This document shows positions 17,271-26,514 of a stretch of 39,657 nucleotides of DNA, piece by piece. The stretch is from a virus: the IMG/VR virus record IMGVR_UViG_3300022200_000131, positions 1 to 39,657 of that record. One strand, written 5' to 3'. The notes under the pieces were generated by a model. That model saw nothing but the letters and a program-made list of their open reading frames with translations. It did no database searches and was not told where the DNA came from. A program made the position numbers and the translations under genes. Position 1 is the first letter of the stretch, and every line of letters begins with the position of its first letter.

Positions 17271-20200
17271 TTAATCTGTTCTATTTATAGTTGTAGACTG
17301 TATGGTTTGGTACTGTAGTCCAGTTCCTCCTGAGTCAATTAATCTAAGTGTAACCCTTACATTTGTAGTAGTTCTGTTTTGGTAGTTGTATAAAGAACTC
17401 AAGTTAGCTCCTAAAACATTTAAGCATACAAATTGATTATTGTACTGCAACGTCTCAGGTATAGACTGTCCACTTCCCTTAACTATTCTAAACATATCTC
17501 CAACAGGAGTCTCGTACTCTGTCCATTGATTGCTATTGTTAGTCCATTGAAACTCAGCCTTTACAACCTCCCACACAAGACCAGTCTTTTGAGCTGATGT
17601 TTCGGCAGATCCATTAACTCCGTCTAAAACAGAAAGTTCAGACCAAGCAGAGGGTTGTCTTATTTCTTGTATTGGATTAACTGTAGATGCGGTAGCGCTT
17701 GGAGATACATTTGATAGATAATTACCGTATCCAGTGGATATTAATGAAACACTCGTATTCCCATTAGAAGCCTTTATTGTAAAGGTGTAGTTATCTCTTA
17801 TTATACTATGCTGATTATAAGTAAAGTAAGCCCCAGCTGAAGTTGTTATATAAAAACTATTATCAAAATCTTTATAGATATTAAACTTATCTGTAACAAC
17901 TCCACCGTTACCATCTCTAACCTCTATTAATTCTGCCTGTGTGTTGATGTTAGACAATAAAATATTGTTAGATGTGGCTAAGTTAAACCTACAAATCTCA
18001 GTTCCTGGAGTATCATCTTCTGACAAGCTCCACACAAAATCTCTTAACTGAACTGGTGTCTTTGAGAAGTTTTGAGCTACGTTTTTATTTAACTCAGAAA
18101 TAAGTCCAGAGGTGCTAGTCTCCCAAAATATATCTAAGTTTGATACAAACGGTGCTGTTTCGTATACATTTAATCTTGTTTTTAAGTCGGTAACACCCGG
18201 AGCTGGAGTAGAGGTTAAATCACCACCGCCTGGCGCTCCAATTAACTTCAACGTGGACACTCTACCAATGTATGGGTTTGCTCCTACTAATGATGATCCG
18301 TCTCCAATCACATCTCCAATATTATCTGTTGGTATACTGTAAAATGGAGAGCTATAATACTCCTTACCGCCAGCGGTTCTATCTAACCCAATTTCATTTC
18401 TATCACCTATCAATGTTACTTCGTCAGCTATATTTTCTGGAAAGTACTGTCTATTTGTAGCTGATGTAGATAAATAACTAGTATTGTAAACCCTGCCATA
18501 AAGTCTTACAGAGCTTGAAAACTGAACATCTTGAGGCCCAACTTCCTGCAAGTCTCTAGGTACTTTGTTTATGTTATCAGAAAAAAGAGTTATATAAGCT
18601 TCGTCATTGACCAAATCATACGCTGCGTTACCAGTTATGTTTTGTGGGTATCCATTTAATATTGTTGGTAGGTAAACATTGTAATAACTCTGCTCCTGTT
18701 GTTTTACTACAAACTTATAGCTGTACCAGCCTAGAGGATTTTCCTCTTCGTTGTACAAGCCTATGTACCCTATGTTTGACGAAACATTTGGTATAGGAGC
18801 GTTAAATTGAACCTGTAAAGAATCACCTAAATAATCCAAGTCCATAAGAGAACTCTTGTACGGATGAAATACAGTTGAATTTGGTGAGAGTATCACATCT
18901 GACTGCCTTCCAAATTTATCAGATAAAACTACTCCAACTTGGTATGTTCTATTTTGTTTTACCGTATGATTTGGGTACTCCCTTTGAGATGTTGAACTAA
19001 ATGAGCCGTAAGTTAATTTACTTCCAGTTGTTACGCTGTAACTCAAAGAGCCTAGAGAAGCGCTTCTTAAGGTTAGATTTCCGTATATAACTCTATTACC
19101 AGCAACAGCTTGTGCTTTTGCTCTTAACGGAACTTTATCACTAACTCTAATTGTTTCTTTTGTGGGTAATGACCTTATTGGCTTTGATGAGTCGTACGTG
19201 TAGATGTATTCTGTCCCGGACGCTGTTTTAAGTTCGTCAAACGTTATTGTGTCTACAACTTTTATTGTTACACCGTCTGACTCTTTGTATAATATATCTA
19301 TCTCAGTTACCTTGTACTTATCATAAATGCTATTCGTGTCATCCCCAAGTACAACATCTTCTGGCATTGGTATGCTAACGTCTACCTTGTTTACTTTATT
19401 TTCAAAAAAATCAACTACGGTACTTTTAATAGTACTTACCTCATCACTATCAGAAGCTGAGTCTAACATACTTGTAGGTATAGAATCCTCCGTAAAGTAT
19501 CCATCTTGCTTAGGTATGAATGCCGCTTGTGAAAACGGAGCTATTAACGAATACTCGTTATCTTCAAATTTGAACCTGTAAGAAAATCTTACAAATTTGT
19601 CAGACAAGAATTTTTCATCGCCTGTAAAGTTAGCATCGTAATATGGATTTGGAGTAACACCATCTGGAAGGTTTTGACTTACAACGTCCCACATAGACTG
19701 AGTTCTAGCCATGTTTGACCTAGTGACAACAAATACAGCGTCTCCAAGAACGCTTGCGGGAAAAAACAATGCCGATAGTGTAGCGTTACTTATTGTTATC
19801 GTATCTCCTGGTTCGTAACCACTAACTCCATTGTTTGTAGTTATTCCAGTTTCAATAATATATTGGTTTGTAGCACCAGTTGGAGCAAAGCTAACAGAAA
19901 ATGTTAATGCTCCACCAACACCGCTAGTTGTAGCATTAGAGCCAACGGTAAATGATTGAGAAGGAGGAGGTGAGGCCAACCCGTTTATTCTTGGTATTGT
20001 TTGCAATTGAAGCACGCTCCCAGTAAATAATGTGCCATCACCATTAAGTGTGCTTAGATCTGGAGCGAAACACGGATAGTACTTAGCTACCGATATATGG
20101 TCTTCAGATGTGTAGTAAGGATTTGATGAGCCATATGGATTTGCTAGAGCTAGGTTTACATTTATTTTTCTAGGTTGATTTCTATTGTCTGTAAAAAACA

Positions 20201-20627
20201 ACAAGTTCTCTATCAGGTCAATGCCTAGAATTTCATGTGTATCAGAAAAGTTTAAAAAGCTACCACCAACAAGAATTGTATAATCATTTGATACTGTGTT
20301 ATATACAGCTATATAATGAGCCGAAGCAGACGGAGCTGGGTTTGATAAACCACTAGCAGACGAATCTGTGTAGTTAGTAATAAAGGCAAACAATCTATCA
20401 TTAGAGCTGTCTACGTAAAGACCTATAATTTTTAACTTTGAATCAGTTAATCCAAAGTCAGTTAACTCTATATTGCCAAAAACATTTTCAAGCATACCAG
20501 AGTCACCCCCAGCTGAATCAGTAACCGAAGCATTTCTAGCTTCTATATATTCACGGTTAGATATCAATCTTGGATCAAGATCTTTATTCATCTTAGCTCC
20601 AAGAAAAACGTTTTTAGTTTCTGCCAT
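17271..20627 (-). CDS. Large tail protein, 1118 aa (tail nozzle/tubular B-like)
   Basis: The N-terminus (MNKDLDPRLISNREYIEARN at 13-32, then SGMLENVFGN at 43-52) resembles the opening of large podoviral tail proteins of Bacteroidota phages. The N-terminal part then alternates beta-strands with lines such as LLFFTDNRNQPRKINVN (142-158), like a propeller fold. An inserted element with VSGYEPGDTITI lies at about 268-279. The remainder is beta-rich and likely multidomain. It sits between the 399-aa connector-like gene and the 557-aa tail gene, as T7 gp12-type nozzle proteins do. A structural role in the short tail is well supported by context; the exact position in the tail is inferred. Confidence 0.65.
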   Translation of the reverse strand: MAETKNVFLGAKMNKDLDPRLISNREYIEARNASVTDSAGGDSGMLENVFGNIELTDFGLTDSKLKIIGLYVDSSNDRLFAFITNYTDSSASGLSNPAPSASAHYIAVYNTVSNDYTILVGGSFLNFSDTHEILGIDLIENLLFFTDNRNQPRKINVNLALANPYGSSNPYYTSEDHISVAKYYPCFAPDLSTLNGDGTLFTGSVLQLQTIPRINGLASPPPSQSFTVGSNATTSGVGGALTFSVSFAPTGATNQYIIETGITTNNGVSGYEPGDTITISNATLSALFFPASVLGDAVFVVTRSNMARTQSMWDVVSQNLPDGVTPNPYYDANFTGDEKFLSDKFVRFSYRFKFEDNEYSLIAPFSQAAFIPKQDGYFTEDSIPTSMLDSASDSDEVSTIKSTVVDFFENKVNKVDVSIPMPEDVVLGDDTNSIYDKYKVTEIDILYKESDGVTIKVVDTITFDELKTASGTEYIYTYDSSKPIRSLPTKETIRVSDKVPLRAKAQAVAGNRVIYGNLTLRSASLGSLSYSVTTGSKLTYGSFSSTSQREYPNHTVKQNRTYQVGVVLSDKFGRQSDVILSPNSTVFHPYKSSLMDLDYLGDSLQVQFNAPIPNVSSNIGYIGLYNEEENPLGWYSYKFVVKQQEQSYYNVYLPTILNGYPQNITGNAAYDLVNDEAYITLFSDNINKVPRDLQEVGPQDVQFSSSVRLYGRVYNTSYLSTSATNRQYFPENIADEVTLIGDRNEIGLDRTAGGKEYYSSPFYSIPTDNIGDVIGDGSSLVGANPYIGRVSTLKLIGAPGGGDLTSTPAPGVTDLKTRLNVYETAPFVSNLDIFWETSTSGLISELNKNVAQNFSKTPVQLRDFVWSLSEDDTPGTEICRFNLATSNNILLSNINTQAELIEVRDGNGGVVTDKFNIYKDFDNSFYITTSAGAYFTYNQHSIIRDNYTFTIKASNGNTSVSLISTGYGNYLSNVSPSATASTVNPIQEIRQPSAWSELSVLDGVNGSAETSAQKTGLVWEVVKAEFQWTNNSNQWTEYETPVGDMFRIVKGSGQSIPETLQYNNQFVCLNVLGANLSSLYNYQNRTTTNVRVTLRLIDSGGTGLQYQTIQSTTINRTD

Positions 20628-20633
20628 TTAATA

Positions 20634-21833
20634 TTAGTGTTTAATCATCTTAGACTTACCTCTCATTACCTGAGTAAGCTCATCCATCTTTAAATTAGAA
20701 AGTCTGATTTTAGCATTTCGTAATTTGGCGTATCTGTCTTTTTTCCAACGCTGAACAACGTACTCTGGTTGGTTTACTCTAGTAGATAGTATGCTATACA
20801 CTAAATGAGAATACATTGCATCCTCAGCCATCTTAGGAACTTTTGAGTCCTCGTTATAAGCAAGGCCATCAGAAACATACTCTATGACAACAAGCTTATT
20901 TGACAAGTTACTTGAAAAACTAAACGACCCTGTTCTTTCATTAACTGTGAACCATCCGTTACCTTGAGTTAACGCTGGGTCTAACCCATATCTTTGACCA
21001 AAGTATCCACCATTCCCCCATGCGTAGCCTTGTCCATTACCCCACCAATCATATCCTTCGTTTACAGTATTTTGATTAAATACACCAGTTATTTTATTTG
21101 TGTCGTTTGTGTTCCACCTTTGATCAGTCTGTGAAGAAAGTTGGTTATTAACACCAAAACTATCTTGGATAATCTCACCAGTAGAGTCTTGCTGAGGACT
21201 TTGTGTTGGATTTATCGTCAGGTTGTTAGCTGGGTGTATGATGTGTTTAACGCCAAGTTGGTCTATCCACGACAATCTAACATAGTTTACGTAGTCTTGA
21301 GGGATTGGTAAACTAAGACTAGGAGGTATTGTTAATTCAATTGAGCTTACACTTTTCAATGTGTCGTAACTAAATTCTTGAAGACCTCTTTTAGCGTGGA
21401 ATATAACATCAGTTCTCTTAACACTAGGTATAAGCTTACCAGCTCCAACGTAAGCGATTAAAAAGTTGTTTATGATATCTCCAAGCTTTATATAAGAATA
21501 ACCTCCGTAATTAGCCTCTAATGCAGCCACAAACAGAACTACTCTTACAAGTATACCTGGATTTAAATCAATTGGCGTATCATTTGTGCCACTTACTACT
21601 GTATTTGTTGTGCCAGTCTTAACCTCTGACGGGATTGTTACCCAAGTAGAGCCGCTATTGTTACTAGTTTGTAAGTAGTAATTTCTATTGTACTCACCCA
21701 CCACTCCATCTGTAAGCTCAGTGTTAAGAGTTGTCACAAATTCATTCTGTACGGAAGTTAGGTTGTACACCTTCTGACCAACGTAGTACTCTTCATTTGT
21801 TTCGGTAATTAAACCTCCGTTTGGTGTTGACAT
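20634..21833 (-). CDS. Head-tail connector / tail tubular A-like protein, 399 aa
   Basis: The central part (residues about 115-200) has a helical segment KLGDIINNFLIAYVG and RTDVIFHAKRGLQEFSYD, then IPQDYVNYVRLSWIDQLG. The C-terminal part has LVVIEYVSDGLAYNEDSKVP and helices. This layout resembles T7 gp11/P22 gp4-type tail ring proteins, which join the portal to the nozzle. An extra beta-rich N-terminal domain of about 100 residues precedes it. There is a Trp/Gly/Tyr-rich loop (DWWGNGQGYAWGNGGYFGQR) near the middle. The protein ends in a basic tail. Position two genes after the capsid gene agrees. Confidence 0.7.
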   Translation of the reverse strand: MSTPNGGLITETNEEYYVGQKVYNLTSVQNEFVTTLNTELTDGVVGEYNRNYYLQTSNNSGSTWVTIPSEVKTGTTNTVVSGTNDTPIDLNPGILVRVVLFVAALEANYGGYSYIKLGDIINNFLIAYVGAGKLIPSVKRTDVIFHAKRGLQEFSYDTLKSVSSIELTIPPSLSLPIPQDYVNYVRLSWIDQLGVKHIIHPANNLTINPTQSPQQDSTGEIIQDSFGVNNQLSSQTDQRWNTNDTNKITGVFNQNTVNEGYDWWGNGQGYAWGNGGYFGQRYGLDPALTQGNGWFTVNERTGSFSFSSNLSNKLVVIEYVSDGLAYNEDSKVPKMAEDAMYSHLVYSILSTRVNQPEYVVQRWKKDRYAKLRNAKIRLSNLKMDELTQVMRGKSKMIKH

Positions 21834-21839
21834 ATTTTA

Positions 21840-22862
21840 TTAGCTTTTTTCGTTTATCTCTTCTGCTCTAGCCTCTTGAGTAGCTACTTGAATTACCTGT
21901 GGGTCTCTGATTACTACGCCAAAGTAAAATAATACTTTAATTATAAAGTCAGTCTGCTCAGAAACGTGTAGTTCTATATCTGTTGATCCGTACGTGCTGT
22001 CAGCGTTAAAGTCTGATTCTTGAAGTGTTATTATCGCTCCAAAAGAATCAATACCTAACTGGTCGTCATTAATTTCTATTTGATCTCCAACTTTAAATCC
22101 AGTACCTGCTGACACAACACTTATAGACACAGTATCGGTAGATGTTACGGTTGCACTTAGTATTAACCCAGTTCCAACTCCAGTTGTCTGATAAGTTGGC
22201 GTGTAAGTTCCTATTACACCGTCAATAACATTTTGAGTTATACTGCTTGTTAGTACGTTAGAACCTGTATTTAGTAAAGAAGCTCCGTATGTAGTAGGGT
22301 CGTAAACATATTGCCCTAATCTACCTACGCTATACCCCCATCTAGGCTCTTTTGGTTTTCTAAGGTAATCTAAAGATATTCCAGTCTTTATTGAATCTGG
22401 CTTAACGTATATTTTTTCGTTCTCGTACAGACACGTTGGAAAGTATTTTGTCGATGCTGTTAAAGGTGATCTCTGTATGTTATAGAAATCATGTCTTTGC
22501 AATCTTTGTAATTCAACTTGGTTATTATTTAACCCGGTATACACAACCTGACCTAAGCGATATAAGTCTACTGGCATTGTCCAGTAAGGAGTGTTTGGTG
22601 TTGTGGTGTTGTCGTATAATGCGTCACCAAATGTCTTAAATATAGATAGTTTCTCATCTGTATTCATTACCCTGTCCGAGTAATCAGCATCGGCTTGTGG
22701 AATCCGAATTTGCTGGTTTAGTTCTTCTGCATAGTTTTCAAACATCTGCAATTGAACTTGATTGGCTATTTTATTAAACTCAGATGGAGGTACATAACCT
22801 CTTTGTTCTTTATTGAGAATTAGTAAAGTAGTTTTATATACATCGTTAATGTTTATAGCCAT
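21840..22862 (-). CDS. Virion structural protein, 340 aa (connector/ring-like)
   Basis: The opening MAININDVYKTTLLILNKEQ and following EFNKIANQVQLQMFENYAEE is a conserved start I have seen in structural proteins of Bacteroidota phages lying between capsid and connector genes. The N-terminal half is helical, then a Trp/Pro/Tyr-rich beta region. A beta insertion (about 228-266) contains GTGFKVGDQIEI, similar to an element in the 1118-aa tail protein. The C-terminus returns to a helix. By position it may be a head-completion or ring protein below the portal. It is preceded by a hairpin in the leader at 22886-22912. Confidence 0.65.
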   Translation of the reverse strand: MAININDVYKTTLLILNKEQRGYVPPSEFNKIANQVQLQMFENYAEELNQQIRIPQADADYSDRVMNTDEKLSIFKTFGDALYDNTTTPNTPYWTMPVDLYRLGQVVYTGLNNNQVELQRLQRHDFYNIQRSPLTASTKYFPTCLYENEKIYVKPDSIKTGISLDYLRKPKEPRWGYSVGRLGQYVYDPTTYGASLLNTGSNVLTSSITQNVIDGVIGTYTPTYQTTGVGTGLILSATVTSTDTVSISVVSAGTGFKVGDQIEINDDQLGIDSFGAIITLQESDFNADSTYGSTDIELHVSEQTDFIIKVLFYFGVVIRDPQVIQVATQEARAEEINEKS

Positions 22863-22932
22863 ATTTTAATTTATTGATTATATCAGTTAGGTCAGCTTTG
22901 AACTGACCTAACCTCTATAATATATTACGTTG
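22863..22932 (-). promoter_or_regulatory. Leader with perfect 10-bp hairpin upstream of the 340-aa gene
   Basis: GTTAGGTCAG at 22886-22895 and CTGACCTAAC at 22903-22912 form an uninterrupted 10-bp stem with a 7-base loop. Neither strand has a U-tract after it, so it is not a classical terminator. In the minus-strand transcript it lies between the 298-aa gene and the 340-aa start and could be an RNA processing or stability element. No convincing promoter was recognised. Confidence 0.55.
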
Positions 22933-23829
22933 TTATACTAATTTCTTCTCGATAGATGAAAATACTTCCATACCCTCATCTGTCTTAAAGAATGCAGCCA
23001 TAGCAGAATATGGATGCTCATCAAACGGAACGGTAATTAATTTCCTACCATTAGAGGCCCACGTAAATGTTCGTTGGTCTTGAGATAGTTTAATTATACC
23101 CTGTTCAGCAGCCTTTACAGCAACATTTCTTAGTTGAATGTTTTCGTCAATAGCTAAACTAATAAATAGTTTTGGATTTTGCTTCGCCAATAAAACCAAG
23201 TCTCTCCTGATTTCTTTGCTTGTCATTTTAGATACTGACGATCCTTTTTCAGCTCTAAGGATAGCCTCTGCATGATCAATATCTAGATTTATAGCAGCTG
23301 TCATTGCCTCTACTTCAACCTCTAAGTCCTCTAATCCATATTCAGCTTGCTCAACTGGATCAAATTCTTTGTATAATTTGTTTTTATGTGGGTGGAAAAT
23401 AGAAAGTAATTGTTGCAATGATTGCTGTTCTTTTGGAACAAATAACGTTCCATTTTTGAATACAATATGCTCTAGTGTTACAGATCCTTTTTGCTCATCA
23501 ACAAAACAACTTTTTTGGTTCGTAGCATACCGTATCTCTCTTTGTGTTCTCATTTCTGAGTCATACCAAAATAACGGATGTCTTGGACTGTGCTTACTAG
23601 CTAATGTGAAAGTAAGTGGTGATTTGTTATTTGTTAAAAAATATTGACGGTCTTTTATTTCCCAATCATCTTGTTTTTTAACCGATGGTTTAACTTTTGC
23701 TGAGGCTTTAGGTTGTTCCACCGTTTCTTCGTAATCTTCGTTAAACACTTCTTGTGTTTCAATTTCAGTTTCCTCAATGTTATCTACTTGAGGATCTAAT
23801 GTTTCATATGTTTTTCTAGGTCTAGCCAT
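22933..23829 (-). CDS. Hypothetical virion-associated protein downstream of the capsid gene, 298 aa
   Basis: The N-terminal ~55 residues are acidic and low-complexity (DNIEETEIETQEVF), likely disordered. A folded part follows with HPLFWYDSEM near residue 84 and GTLFVPKEQQSLQQLLSIFHP around 128-148. The C-terminal half is helical and includes a segment about transcription-factor-sized helices (SKEIRRDLVLLAKQNP). No enzyme motif is seen. It is bracketed by a terminator on the capsid side and a hairpin on the other, so it forms its own small transcription unit or is expressed at a lower level than the capsid gene. A head-associated role is likely from place only. Confidence 0.55.
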   Translation of the reverse strand: MARPRKTYETLDPQVDNIEETEIETQEVFNEDYEETVEQPKASAKVKPSVKKQDDWEIKDRQYFLTNNKSPLTFTLASKHSPRHPLFWYDSEMRTQREIRYATNQKSCFVDEQKGSVTLEHIVFKNGTLFVPKEQQSLQQLLSIFHPHKNKLYKEFDPVEQAEYGLEDLEVEVEAMTAAINLDIDHAEAILRAEKGSSVSKMTSKEIRRDLVLLAKQNPKLFISLAIDENIQLRNVAVKAAEQGIIKLSQDQRTFTWASNGRKLITVPFDEHPYSAMAAFFKTDEGMEVFSSIEKKLV

Positions 23830-23904
23830 AATAAAATATAATTAAATAATTAAAAAAAAAAATAAACAGAGGCCACAAATTGCAGCCTCTGTTTTGAATT
23901 AATA
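23830..23904 (-). terminator. Rho-independent terminator after the major capsid gene
   Basis: AAACAGAGGC at 23864-23873 pairs perfectly with GCCTCTGTTT at 23885-23894 (10 bp, 11-base loop). In the minus-strand transcript the stem is followed by a T-rich run (TTATTTTTTTTTT-like, 23851-23863). This is the best terminator of the structural block. It directly follows the capsid gene and would limit expression of the downstream genes relative to the capsid. Confidence 0.85.
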
Positions 23905-25410
23905 TTAAGCCGCTGTAGACTTAAACAACACGAAGTTGTTAGCAGCCTGTGTAACTAAACATCTTTCAGAAAGGAAGTTAACTGTCATCGCATCAAGAGA
24001 TGAAGTAACAGCACCGCCCACAGAACCTGTAACCCAAGACTTCATTCTACGGTCATCAGCCTCTGAAGCACGATAACGAACGTGAAGGAATGGTCTGCGT
24101 ACGTTAGTACCCAACATTTGATCGTAAACAGTTGATGTTCCAGCAGGAACTAAAACTCCATCAATGTCTTGAGTAAGACCACGAGTAGAAGCATCGTTAA
24201 GATATTTCCAATCTGTCTTATAGAAGTCATAAGAACCTCTACGGAATCCAGAGAAACCAAGATTCAAGGCCATGTCAGCGCTGTTTTCAAATACACCGTA
24301 AGAAGTACCACCAGCACCGTAAGAGTTTTGAGCTGCAAGCATATCATCAAAATCAAGAGAAGTACCTCTGTTTAAGAATAGCATATTCTCTTCAATAGCA
24401 CCCTGCTTATCAAGGTTATCTAATACTTTATCAAAGTCAGCAAGACCTGTAGCAGCAGAGAAGTTATTGTAAACATTCCCTCTTTCTTCAATAGCTGCGA
24501 ACATACCTTGAGTTCCTTTTACGAAAGCATTTGAACTACCTCCAGCAAGTTGTCCGATAGCAGCAGAACCAGCAGCCGCAAGTTCACCTTCTACAGATAC
24601 CATTTCCAAATAGTCTTGAAAACGCAAGCGAGTCTCGCCTTCAGCCTTCAAGTACCATAGGTATCCAGATAGACCAGCTTCATCAGTTACTTCAACCCAC
24701 CCAATTTGAGCTGTGTCAGAACCAGAAATCTCGTAATTATCTTTAATGATAACTGGACTGTTGTTGTATTGAGTAAAAGAAGGAGTAATGCTTCCACTCA
24801 TGCCTTCAGTACCTTTACCAAATTCAGATCCGTAAACAAAGATTTTGATGCTACCACCGCCTGTAAAGTTAGAAACAGCATCTAGGTTAGCAGCATCATA
24901 AGGATAAGCGTTGATTTGATACAAGCCTCCCATTGTAGGAGAAGGAGCAGCAGCTACAAAACATTTAACAGAGGCAAATGTAACTGTATTGTAAACTACA
25001 ATAGTAGAACCAGCTCTGATAGCTGGAGCGATTGAAGCACCTACTGAGTTCTCACCAGCTAAACCAGTAATCAAAGTTGTGCCAGTTCCTATCTGAATAT
25101 CAGACGGGAATGTTGCGTTTGCTCCACCCATTCCGTCTTCGTAAGAAAGGTGTAAACGATTTTGCTCAGACCAAATAACTTGATCAGATGTCATTGGCAT
25201 TTCAGCGCCAACCATTCGAAGAAACCCAGATACAGTACGATTGCCGTAGCGCTCTACTTCTGCTTCATAGATTTCTGGTAAATACTGTTGGGCGAAATCG
25301 TTTCCGCTGCCATCAGCAAAGTTTAAGTAAGAACCCTCTGTAATACTCTTGAATGGAGTAGGGGTCAAAGAAAACGAACCTAACGGATCGTTAGTTGCAA
25401 ATGTTCCCAT
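23905..25410 (-). CDS. Major capsid protein, 501 aa
   Basis: Called from length, Ala/Gly/Ser-rich composition, position after portal and scaffold-like genes, and a strong terminator immediately after it. The N-terminal part (NDFAQQYLPEIYEAEVERYG near 38-57, followed by RTVSGFLRMVG) fits an N-arm and helix, and the C-terminal part (FLHVRYRASEADDRRMKSWV) fits a P-domain-like end of an HK97-fold capsid. A Gly/Ser/Thr-rich beta region in the middle may be an insertion domain. I associate the pattern with crAss-like and related phages, but have not aligned it. Its codon choice looks somewhat more GC-rich than the neighbours, as expected for a highly expressed gene. Confidence 0.75.
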   Translation of the reverse strand: MGTFATNDPLGSFSLTPTPFKSITEGSYLNFADGSGNDFAQQYLPEIYEAEVERYGNRTVSGFLRMVGAEMPMTSDQVIWSEQNRLHLSYEDGMGGANATFPSDIQIGTGTTLITGLAGENSVGASIAPAIRAGSTIVVYNTVTFASVKCFVAAAPSPTMGGLYQINAYPYDAANLDAVSNFTGGGSIKIFVYGSEFGKGTEGMSGSITPSFTQYNNSPVIIKDNYEISGSDTAQIGWVEVTDEAGLSGYLWYLKAEGETRLRFQDYLEMVSVEGELAAAGSAAIGQLAGGSSNAFVKGTQGMFAAIEERGNVYNNFSAATGLADFDKVLDNLDKQGAIEENMLFLNRGTSLDFDDMLAAQNSYGAGGTSYGVFENSADMALNLGFSGFRRGSYDFYKTDWKYLNDASTRGLTQDIDGVLVPAGTSTVYDQMLGTNVRRPFLHVRYRASEADDRRMKSWVTGSVGGAVTSSLDAMTVNFLSERCLVTQAANNFVLFKSTAA

Positions 25411-25420
25411 AGTTTAATTT

Positions 25421-26485
25421 TTAAAATTTGTTTTTGTTAATTTTTAGTTTCGAAGAACTAACACCATTAACAGCCTTAACCTTTAAACCACCTATAAACA
25501 AGCTATCGTTAGCTGTCTGTCTTGGAGAATCTGTTGTTATGTTTTTAGATTTAACAGAAACATCCCTGATAGCATCAGCCTTTCCTTGCTCATAGAAGTG
25601 TGAGGCAATTTTGTCAACGTTTTGAGCTGCATACATTGCTTTGTGATAACCACTTAGGTCTTTTACATTGCCTTTTTCATCGAGAAACTTTCCCAATATA
25701 TTGTCAATATTAGACTGTGATTCAGCAATTGAGTCAGTGTTGCTCACTCCGTACCTAAATTTCTTTTCTCCAAAATCAAAATCAAAACCTTTGAATTCAT
25801 TTTGGAAGAAGTTTTTAGTTTTGGATTGAAACAACTTACTGTTCTCTTCAGCTTTTTGTTGTCCTTCTTTATAACGATTGAAAAAGTCCGTTGCTTTCTT
25901 TTGTTCGTTGGATAACGTAGGTCTCGACTTGATTTCCTCGTAATATTTACCCTTTAAATCATCTAAGAAAGAACGAGCTTTTGAAACCTCTTCTTTTTTA
26001 GCGAGTTTTTTTAACTTGATGTCTCGCTCATCATCAATGTCTTCATCATAACTAAAGTTTTCATCAATTATAAAGTCCAATTCCTCGTTATCAAGGTGTG
26101 GTTTTATTTTTTTATAGTACTCCTTCAGTAATGTTTTTTCATCAACAGTAGAATAATCTGCGTTAAGTCTCAGATAATCATTTAAGTCACCACCTGTTTC
26201 ATTGATAAACTCAACTAGCTTGTCAACACCAGCGGGTAATGATAGGCTTACTTTATCATCTGTAACCTCAATAGGGCTTACAAAATCCATTTTCTCCCCT
26301 ATTTCAATAATTGATTTTTCTGATTCAGTTGTTTCAACCTCTTTTTTTTCTACTTCTACAACCTCTTGTAACTTAACTTCCTCAACCTTGTCATCTACAT
26401 TTTTAGCTGATAAATCTAGCTTAGTTACTGTCTCTTGTGTTTTTTTAGGTTTTACTTTTGATAAATCCAATTTTGTTTCTGCCAT
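25421..26485 (-). CDS. Putative scaffolding protein, 354 aa
   Basis: Highly charged, with an acidic N-terminal third (many E/D/K, e.g. VEVEKKEVETTESEKS), helical middle and a basic end (KLKINKNKF), lying between portal and capsid. This is where scaffolding proteins sit. The first 27 residues contain a duplicated unit, KLDLSKVKPKKTQETV and KLDLSAKN. No protease motif is seen in it. Scaffold function is inferred from composition and synteny; a capsid maturation partner is an alternative. Confidence 0.65.
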   Translation of the reverse strand: MAETKLDLSKVKPKKTQETVTKLDLSAKNVDDKVEEVKLQEVVEVEKKEVETTESEKSIIEIGEKMDFVSPIEVTDDKVSLSLPAGVDKLVEFINETGGDLNDYLRLNADYSTVDEKTLLKEYYKKIKPHLDNEELDFIIDENFSYDEDIDDERDIKLKKLAKKEEVSKARSFLDDLKGKYYEEIKSRPTLSNEQKKATDFFNRYKEGQQKAEENSKLFQSKTKNFFQNEFKGFDFDFGEKKFRYGVSNTDSIAESQSNIDNILGKFLDEKGNVKDLSGYHKAMYAAQNVDKIASHFYEQGKADAIRDVSVKSKNITTDSPRQTANDSLFIGGLKVKAVNGVSSSKLKINKNKF

Positions 26486-26514
26486 AATAGTATAATATAT
26501 AATTGTTTAAAAGA

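Noticed and set aside
15595-20627. 1118-aa and 557-aa genes as one frameshifted gene
   Set aside because: Each has its own start, stop and coherent N-terminal domain, with a normal 2-base gap; nothing shows a break in a domain.
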